Assembly: GCA_910589315.1 (NCBI GenBank)
Contig: CAJUTB010000007.1
Coordinates: 31,032-95,031, forward strand
Origin: an uncultured Oscillibacter sp.
Lineage (GTDB): Bacteria > Bacillota > Clostridia > Oscillospirales > Oscillospiraceae
Length of the DNA: 64,000 bases
Direction: 5' to 3'
Shown here piece after piece: positions 58,930 to 64,000 of this stretch. The notes under the pieces are model-generated. The model was not told where the DNA came from and searched no databases. It worked only from the letters and a program-made list of their open reading frames with translations. The translations under genes and the position numbers were made by a program. Numbering within the stretch: the stretch's first letter is position 1; each line of letters begins with the position of its first letter.

Positions 58930-59651
58930 AGAGGGGCCTCCTGTCGAAAATAAATGCGTTCCAGCTCCGGCGACGGTTTCCCGTCCAAGGTTTGCAGAAA
59001 CAAAGGCGGCTCGATGGTCAAGCCCGGCTTTCCGCCCCGCCGGGCCTCTAACAGCAGCAGCGACGGGGCCGCCTCCGGCGTCCGGCTCACAAACCGCAGA
59101 CGCTTCGGCTCCCAGCCGGTTCCCCGCAGGGTGCAGAGCAGATCGGTAAGGCGTTCCGGCTTGTGGACAAGGCAGAACGCGCCGCCCCAGCGGACCAGCC
59201 GCGCCGCTGTGCGGCAAACGTCCGACAAAGTGCAGGCCGTCTCCGAACGGGCCGTGCGGCGGGCGGCGTCTGCGGCGGCGCAGCCGCTTTGCGGGGGATA
59301 ATACGGCGGGTTGCAGACCGCCAGATCAAAGCTCCCGGCGGGCAGGGCGGTTTTCCGCAGGTCTTCCAGGCGAACGGTGAAACGGTCCTGCAAGCCGTTT
59401 TCCCGGACGGCTTCTTCCGCCAGCCGGACGGCCTCCGGCTGAATCTCAACGCCGGTTACAAACATCTCCGCTTCCCGCTGAAGCAGCAGAAGGCCCAGCA
59501 GGCCCGTTCCGCAGCCCAGGTCGCATAGGCGCAGGCCCGGTTTCAGCCGCGGCAGAGACGACAGCAAAAAGGTGTCCGTTCCCGGGCGAAACAGGCCCTC
59601 CGTCCAAACAAACCGGAACCCGCCGGGCTTGAGGTTCTCCCAGTGTTCCAT
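58926..59651 (-). CDS. tRNA1(Val) adenine-N6-methyltransferase-like protein (YabB/TrmN6)
   Basis: 241 residues from ATG 59651. SAM-binding motif DLGCGTGLLGLLLLQ (about 44-58) and the N6-adenine motif NPPY (in AVCNPPYYPP). The N-terminus GFRFVWTEGLFRPGTDTFLL is family-typical. The start overlaps the stop of a small membrane gene (TGATG), so it is probably translated by re-initiation, as its own SD is weak. B. subtilis yabB is next to yabC in the same way. Confidence 0.9.
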   Translation of the reverse strand: MEHWENLKPGGFRFVWTEGLFRPGTDTFLLSSLPRLKPGLRLCDLGCGTGLLGLLLLQREAEMFVTGVEIQPEAVRLAEEAVRENGLQDRFTVRLEDLRKTALPAGSFDLAVCNPPYYPPQSGCAAADAARRTARSETACTLSDVCRTAARLVRWGGAFCLVHKPERLTDLLCTLRGTGWEPKRLRFVSRTPEAAPSLLLLEARRGGKPGLTIEPPLFLQTLDGKPSPELERIYFRQEAPL

Positions 59652-59827
59652 CAGCGTTTTTGGATTCTTTTTGCCGTGCTGAACGAAACCAGGAACAAGC
59701 CAACCAGCATTCCCGCGCCATCCGTCCGGACAGCCCAATCCGGAAGCGGATACAGCGATCTGTGGACTCCCATAATCGCCACCGCCGCTGCCAGCAGTAA
59801 AAAGCCGAACCGCTGCAAATTCTTCAT
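59651..59827 (-). CDS. Small membrane protein (58 aa) coupled to the methyltransferase
   Basis: A 58-residue gene: MKNLQRFGFLLLAAAVAIMG (membrane segment 1), then AGMLVGLFLVSFSTAKR (segment 2) and a basic end. AGAGGAG lies 9 bases before ATG 59827, and its TGA overlaps the next ATG. No family recognised; the strong SD and overlap support a real gene. Confidence 0.7.
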   Translation of the reverse strand: MKNLQRFGFLLLAAAVAIMGVHRSLYPLPDWAVRTDGAGMLVGLFLVSFSTAKRIQKR

Positions 59828-59979
59828 GTCAAACTGCTCCTCTGCCCATGATACAGGAAATTTTACAACAGAAACCGTTCTGTGTCAAATATCCAGGTGC
59901 GCGGGGATATTTCAGATACGGTGTTGCGGCAAACGGCATTTCATGGTAGAATGAGAAAAAAGGAACGAGGTGTGTTTCG

Positions 59980-60369
59980 ATGTATCCAGATTATCCAGGT
60001 TATGGGTTCGGACCCACAGGAGGATTCTTCTCTGATTTCGGTATATTCGGCGTGGTCTTTGCCGTTTTTGTGGGATTGTTCGTCTGCGTTTTTGCCGTCT
60101 TCATCGTCCAGGGCCTGCGGCAGTGGAACCGGAATAACCATTCCCCCAAATTAACCGTCCCCGCTTCCGTTGTCGCCAAGCGCATGAAGGTCAGCGGCGG
60201 ACACGGCGACACCTCTGCCTCCACCTGGTATTACGTCACCTTCCAAGTGGACAGCGGCGACCGGATGGAGCTTGCGGTAAGCGGCCGGGAGTACGGCCAG
60301 TTGTCCGAGGGGGACCGGGGCAGCCTCACCTTTCAGGGCACCCGCTATTTGAACTTCAAACGCGGCTAG
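59980..60369 (+). CDS. DUF2500-family membrane-anchored protein
   Basis: 129 residues. A Gly/Tyr/Phe-rich head, one strong membrane segment (about 22-45), then a small soluble beta domain: PASVVAKRMKVSGG, STWYYVTFQVDSGDRMEL and GDRGSLTFQGTRYLNFKR. This layout is that of DUF2500; function unknown. ACGAGGTG precedes the ATG. Confidence 0.85.
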   Translation: MYPDYPGYGFGPTGGFFSDFGIFGVVFAVFVGLFVCVFAVFIVQGLRQWNRNNHSPKLTVPASVVAKRMKVSGGHGDTSASTWYYVTFQVDSGDRMELAVSGREYGQLSEGDRGSLTFQGTRYLNFKRG

Positions 60370-60390
60370 TTCCGGAAAAACCAGACAAAA

Positions 60391-60421
60391 AACCCCGCTG
60401 GCGCAAAGCCGGCGGGGTTTT
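60391..60421. terminator. Bidirectional terminator
   Basis: AACCCCGCTGGC / GCCGGCGGGGTT stem (one G-U pair) with T-runs on both sides, between the DUF2500 gene and the convergent ferredoxin gene. Confidence 0.8.
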
Positions 60422-60434
60422 ATGTATCCCGTTC

Positions 60435-60608
60435 TTATTCCTCGGGGACAATGGCGCCGTTCGGGCAGCTGTCGCAGCAAGAACCGCAGTCCAGGCAGGC
60501 AGCGGAGTCGATGACGTAAGCGTCATCGCCCTGGCTGATGGCGCCGGCGGGGCAAGCGTCCGCGCAGGAACCGCAGCTCACGCACGCAGAAGTAATCTTG
60601 TAAGCCAT
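60435..60608 (-). CDS. 2[4Fe-4S] clostridial-type ferredoxin
   Basis: 57 residues from ATG 60608 (GGAGGTG SD): AYKITSACVSCGSCADACP then AACLDCGSCCDSCPNGAI. Each half has CxxCxxCxxxCP, so two 4Fe-4S clusters. A small electron carrier suited to the NifJ reaction encoded elsewhere in the window. Confidence 0.96.
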   Translation of the reverse strand: MAYKITSACVSCGSCADACPAGAISQGDDAYVIDSAACLDCGSCCDSCPNGAIVPEE

Positions 60609-60769
60609 TCGGAAGCACCTCCATTTAATTTGTATCCCCATTGTAGCATAGAATTCAGAAAATGCAAGGGGGTTGTGAAACTTCTAACAGGAAAATTTTT
60701 ATAAATTCGGAAAAATGGCCGCAAAACCAGTTTGTCGACGCTAACTGTTCACAATTTGTTTCCATATTC

Positions 60770-60785
60770 GTCAAAGAAAGTCAAA
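60770..60785 (+). promoter_or_regulatory. CtsR operator, box 1
   Basis: GTCAAAGAAAGTCAAA is the CtsR heptad direct repeat (GTCAAA-N4-GTCAAA). It lies immediately upstream of the promoter. Confidence 0.85.
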
Positions 60786-60794
60786 CTTTGCCTC

Positions 60795-60822
60795 TTGACT
60801 TTTTTCTCCATCGTGATATACT
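60795..60822 (+). promoter_or_regulatory. Sigma-A promoter of ctsR-mcsA-clpC
   Basis: TTGACT (60795-60800) and TATACT (60817-60822) with 16 bases between, flanked by two CtsR boxes. Confidence 0.75.
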
Positions 60823-60838
60823 GGCGTCAGACAAAAAG

Positions 60839-60854
60839 ATCAAAGAAAGTCAAA
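60839..60854 (+). promoter_or_regulatory. CtsR operator, box 2
   Basis: ATCAAAGAAAGTCAAA, one base from box 1, just downstream of the promoter, followed by a further GTCAA. Repressor here would block initiation. Confidence 0.8.
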
Positions 60855-60875
60855 GTCAAGAGAGGAGCGAAGCCC

Positions 60876-61328
60876 GTGGGAATTTCCGATTTGATTGCCA
60901 GCTTCCTGCAAGACTGCCTGGACGCCTCCGGCGACGGCGTGCTGGAAGTCCAGCGGAACGACCTGGCCCAGAGATTCAACTGTGTTCCCAGTCAGATTAA
61001 CTATGTGATGTCCACGCGCTTTTCCCCCGAACGCGGCTATATTGTGGAGAGCCGCCGGGGCGGCAACGGGTATATTCGGATTACCCGCGTGCAGGTTGAC
61101 CGTCAGACGCTGCTGATGCATGTGATCAATTCGTTGGGAGACGAAATTGATCTGCCTTCTGTCCGCGCCATTCTGGGCAACCTGAACCAAGCCGGTGCGC
61201 TGGACGGGGACCTTGCCCGGACGCTGCTGGCCGCCGTCGGTGACAAGGCCCTGGCCGCCGTCCCCCGGGACCTGCGGAACCGGGTTCGCGCCGGTATTCT
61301 GAAAAATGTTCTGATCCTGCAAGTGTAG
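60876..61328 (+). CDS. ctsR: Heat-shock transcriptional repressor CtsR
   Basis: Represses clp genes until heat or protein stress. The 150 residues start at GTG 60876, 8 bases after AGAGGAG: ISDLIASFLQDCLDASGDG, the winged helix with NDLAQRFNCVPSQINYVMST, and the thermosensing Gly-rich wing SRRGGNGYIRI. The C-terminal helical domain follows. It is preceded by two CtsR boxes, so it is autoregulated. Confidence 0.96.
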   Translation: MGISDLIASFLQDCLDASGDGVLEVQRNDLAQRFNCVPSQINYVMSTRFSPERGYIVESRRGGNGYIRITRVQVDRQTLLMHVINSLGDEIDLPSVRAILGNLNQAGALDGDLARTLLAAVGDKALAAVPRDLRNRVRAGILKNVLILQV

Positions 61329-61357
61329 TTCCTTTTTTCTCGAGAGAAAAAAGGAAC
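61328..61357 (+). repeat. Intergenic hairpin element, copy B
   Basis: A 14-bp perfect stem (GTTCCTTTTTTCTC / GAGAAAAAAGGAAC) with loop GA, then CAAAAAAGAGCTTT. Same design as 4768-4795, again within an operon just after a stop codon. Confidence 0.7.
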
Positions 61358-61452
61358 CAAAAAAGAGCTTTATCTGTCCTTCGGGGCGCTTGTATCACCC
61401 AGTCCCACACGTCAGCCGTTGAATTTTATAGACAGCACTGGAGGAATTTATT

Positions 61453-61923
61453 ATGAAATGTGAAAATTGTGGCAAGAATGAAGTGACCTTTATTTATCAG
61501 AGCAACATCAACGGGCAGTTTACCGAAAAGCATCTGTGCAGCGAATGCGCGGAAAAGCTGGGCCTTAGCCGGAAGGTTATGCGGTACACCGGAGGTCTGC
61601 TGCCGGGCCTTTTCAACGACGATCCCTTTGAGGAAATGCTCCCCGTCAACTCCATCATCGCCGCCTTCCGGCGCGCAAGCCGGATGCTGGAGGACCCCTT
61701 TGACGATCTGTTTGCAGGTATGCCCGCCCTGGGCACGCCGGAGGCCCTTCAGGAGCCGAAACAGGAACCCCTTTTGAACCAGGACGATGAAAACGAATTT
61801 GCCAAGTCCCGCCGTTTGAACGCCCTTCGCGTCGAGATGCAGCAGGCCGTCCAGCAGGAGAATTTTGAGCGCGCCGCGGAGCTGCGGGACCAGATTCGCG
61901 CCCTGGAAGCCGAAAACCAGTAA
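61453..61923 (+). CDS. mcsA: McsA, UVR-motif zinc protein
   Basis: 156 residues with a zinc finger formed by CENCGK (Cys3, Cys6) and CSECAEK, and a C-terminal UVR coiled coil (EMQQAVQQENFERAAELRDQ). In B. subtilis McsA activates the arginine kinase McsB. Only one CxxC pair of fingers is present, where longer forms have two. McsB is not encoded next to it: clpC follows directly. Confidence 0.93.
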   Translation: MKCENCGKNEVTFIYQSNINGQFTEKHLCSECAEKLGLSRKVMRYTGGLLPGLFNDDPFEEMLPVNSIIAAFRRASRMLEDPFDDLFAGMPALGTPEALQEPKQEPLLNQDDENEFAKSRRLNALRVEMQQAVQQENFERAAELRDQIRALEAENQ

Positions 61924-61960
61924 TTCACACACATTTCCAAAGAAAGGAAGTTGAACACAT

Positions 61961-64000
61961 ATGAACGAACGCAAATTCAGCCCGAAAGCCGAGGAAGCCC
62001 TCCGTCTCAGCCAGGAGGCCGCCGGAGAGCTGGGACACGGCTATGTAGGCACCGAACACCTTCTGCTGGGCCTCATGCGCCAGGAAAACTGCATTGCTCA
62101 TACGGTTCTCACCGAGGCAGGCCTGACGGACCACATGATCCTTTCCATTATCAAAAAGAGCATCGGCGCGGGACTTCCCGGCGGCAATCCCGCCCAGGGC
62201 CTCACGCCCCGCGCCCGCCGGGTGGTGGAAATTGCCATGGAGGACTCCATTCGCGGCAACTATAACTACGTCGGCACCGAACACCTTCTCGCCGGACTGC
62301 TCCGGGAGGGAAATAACATGGCGGTTCGGATTCTCCGAACCGCCGGCGTAGACGCCCGTCATCTCTATTCCGCCCTGATGAAGAAGCTCAACGACGCCCC
62401 CCGCGCCGGGCAGAACAAAGCCTCCGCGGTGAAGGAGGACTCCGGCAAGGGCGGGCAGAACAAAACCCTTCGGGAGTTCACCCGCGACCTCACCGCCGAC
62501 GCCCGGGCCAATAAGCTGGACCCGGTGATTGGACGGGATACGGAAATCCAGCGCGTGATTCAGATTCTCTCCCGCCGGACGAAGAACAACCCCTGTTTGA
62601 TTGGCGAACCCGGCGTGGGCAAGACCGCCATTGCGGAGGGATTGGCCCGGAAAATCGTGATGGGCGACGTGCCGGACGATCTTTTGGACAAGCGCATCCT
62701 CTCCCTGGACCTTAGCGGCATGGTAGCCGGAACCAAGTACCGGGGCGAATTTGAGGAGCGCATCAAAAAGGCGTTGGAGGAAGTCCGCCGGTCCGGGGAC
62801 GTGATTTTGTTCATTGACGAGCTGCATACCATCGTCGGAGCTGGTTCGGCTGAGGGAGCCGTGGACGCCGCTAATATCATCAAGCCCGCGTTGGGCCGGG
62901 GCGAGATCCGCGTCATCGGCGCAACCACCCTCAACGAGTACCGGAAATATATCGAAAAAGACGCCGCCCTGGAACGCCGCTTCCAGCCCGTTCAGGTGGG
63001 CGAACCCAGCCCGGAAGCCTCTTTGGAAATCCTCAAGGGTCTCCGGCCCAAGTACGAATCCCACCACAAGCTCCAGGTGACGGACGAGGCTCTGGAAGCC
63101 GCCGTCAGCCTTTCCAGCCGCTATATCAGCGACCGTTTCCTGCCCGACAAGGCTATTGACCTTATGGACGAGGCCGCGTCCCGCGTCCGCATGGAGGAGG
63201 AGGAACTGTCCCCCGAGCTCAAGAGCCTGGAGGAAAAAGTCGCCGCGCTTTCCAAGGACAAGGAGTCCGCCATTGAACGCCAGGACTACGAAACCGCCGC
63301 CAAGCTCCGGGATATCGAAAAGGATTACCAGGAGCAAATTGAGATGGAACGGGACAAACGCCGCAAGAATGCCCGCCAGCACCGGCCTGTAACCGCGGAG
63401 GACATTGCTGCCGTGGTCTCCGGCTGGACCGGCATCCCCGTCACCCGGCTCACCGAGGACGAGGGCGCACGGCTCCTGCGGATGGAAGACATTCTCCACG
63501 AGCGCGTTGTGGGGCAGGACGAAGCCGTCCGGGCGGTGGCGCGGGCCATCCGGCGGGGCCGCGTCGGCCTGAAGGACCCCAAACGGCCGATTGGCTCCTT
63601 CCTGTTCCTGGGTCCCACCGGCGTGGGCAAGACCGAGCTTTGCAAATCTTTGGCAGAAGCCATGTTCGGCGACGAATCGGCCATGGTCCGGATTGATATG
63701 TCCGAGTATATGGAACGGCACACCGTCTCCCGCCTCATCGGTTCCCCACCGGGCTACGTCGGCCACGACGAGGGCGGCCAGCTCACCGAAAAAGTCCGCC
63801 GGAAGCCCTATTCCGTGATTCTCTTTGACGAGATCGAAAAGGCCCACGAGGACGTATGGAATATTCTGCTGCAAATTCTGGACGACGGCCGGATTACCGA
63901 TTCCCAGGGCCGGACGGTGGATTTCAAAAACAGCGTGATCGTGATGACCAGCAACATCGGGGCCAAGAGCCTCACCACCGCCGGGACCCGCCTGGGCTTC
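61961..64000 (+). CDS. clpC: ATP-dependent Clp protease ATP-binding subunit ClpC (partial, cut by window end)
   Basis: AAA+ unfoldase that feeds ClpP. An open frame runs from ATG 61961 (AAAGGAAG SD) to the window end, 680 codons. Two N-terminal Clp repeats ([15 protein letters not shown] and [15 protein letters not shown]) precede AAA domain 1 ([13 protein letters not shown]; Walker [16 protein letters not shown]). The middle coiled domain with a UVR-like segment ([14 protein letters not shown]) follows. AAA domain 2 begins ([27 protein letters not shown]). The C-terminus lies beyond the window. Confidence 0.97.
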   Translation, partial: MNERKFSPKAEEALRLSQEAAGELGHGYVGTEHLLLGLMRQENCIAHTVLTEAGLTDHMILSIIKKSIGAGLPGGNPAQGLTPRARRVVEIAMEDSIRGNYNYVGTEHLLAGLLREGNNMAVRILRTAGVDARHLYSALMKKLNDAPRAGQNKASAVKEDSGKGGQNKTLREFTRDLTADARANKLDPVIGRDTEIQRVIQILSRRTKNNPCLIGEPGVGKTAIAEGLARKIVMGDVPDDLLDKRILSLDLSGMVAGTKYRGEFEERIKKALEEVRRSGDVILFIDELHTIVGAGSAEGAVDAANIIKPALGRGEIRVIGATTLNEYRKYIEKDAALERRFQPVQVGEPSPEASLEILKGLRPKYESHHKLQVTDEALEAAVSLSSRYISDRFLPDKAIDLMDEAASRVRMEEEELSPELKSLEEKVAALSKDKESAIERQDYETAAKLRDIEKDYQEQIEMERDKRRKNARQHRPVTAEDIAAVVSGWTGIPVTRLTEDEGARLLRMEDILHERVVGQDEAVRAVARAIRRGRVGLKDPKRPIGSFLFLGPTGVGKTELCKSLAEAMFGDESAMVRIDMSEYMERHTVSRLIGSPPGYVGHDEGGQLTEKVRRKPYSVILFDEIEKAHEDVWNILLQILDDGRITDSQGRTVDFKNSVIVMTSNIGAKSLTTAGTRLGF

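Noticed and set aside
61925..63874. 649-codon minus-strand frame opposite clpC
   Set aside because: The plus-strand frame encodes ClpC with Walker motifs, running off the window end.

Overview
The window reads as a chromosomal segment of a motile, anaerobic, GC-rich Bacillota, most like the Oscillospiraceae/Oscillibacter group of Clostridia. This rests on a B. subtilis-type order of late flagellar genes (flgM-flgN-flgK-flgL-yviE-fliW-csrA), S-layer homology (SLH) proteins, a one-chain pyruvate:ferredoxin oxidoreductase, a CtsR/McsA/ClpC heat-shock operon and frequent TTG and GTG starts behind strong Shine-Dalgarno (SD) sites. The genus is inferred. No rRNA, tRNA, CRISPR array, transposase or prophage gene was seen.

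Layout. 0.1-1.3 kb: a small SLH protein (-). 1.4-5.5 kb: phosphate uptake operon pstSCAB-phoU. 5.5-9.6 kb: a DUF2089 regulator with a membrane partner, K+ uptake ktrB-ktrA, and a two-gene XRE regulator operon divergent from a small unknown gene across an 18-bp inverted repeat. 9.7-22.1 kb (-): one apparent six-gene operon with FliK-like and FlhB-tail-like genes, a PilZ protein, two giant SLH surface proteins (1670 and 1406 aa) and a second PilZ protein. 22.2-33.3 kb (+): cheA-cheW-cheR-cheB, then a sigma-28-type promoter and flgM-flgN-flgK-flgL-yviE-fliW-csrA, ending with a 58-aa YjfB-like gene. 33.5-36.9 kb: a lipoprotein and a BlaI/BlaR1-type regulator pair with an unusual sensor region. 37.6-41.3 kb: arginine deiminase operon arcA-arcB-arcD between two diverged direct repeats. 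41.8-45.4 kb: nifJ. 45.4-48.7 kb: small unknown genes and a siroheme nitrite/sulfite reductase-like protein. 48.8-53.5 kb (-): deoR-ptsH-ptsI-mtlA. 53.8-60.6 kb: housekeeping genes of the holB-yaaT-yabB-rsmI neighbourhood (DNA polymerase delta prime, RicT, two methyltransferases) mixed with a HAD phosphatase, a GNAT acetyltransferase and small genes. 60.9 kb to the end: ctsR-mcsA-clpC, with clpC cut by the window edge.

How it fits together. The middle third is a motility and surface block. Chemotaxis signalling and filament assembly run on the plus strand. On the minus strand, two PilZ proteins with intact c-di-GMP motifs bracket two very large cell-wall-anchored proteins, directly behind flagellar-export-like genes. 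That suggests, but does not prove, a c-di-GMP-linked switch between swimming and surface attachment. The metabolic genes fit amino-acid and sugar fermentation: arginine breakdown, pyruvate oxidation to acetyl-CoA with reduced ferredoxin, and mannitol-type PTS uptake with its own HPr and EI. The most notable non-coding signals are the repeats around arcABD, a related hairpin family at four sites, operators for CtsR, BlaI-like and XRE regulators, and a nested leader/terminator near 45.9 kb.
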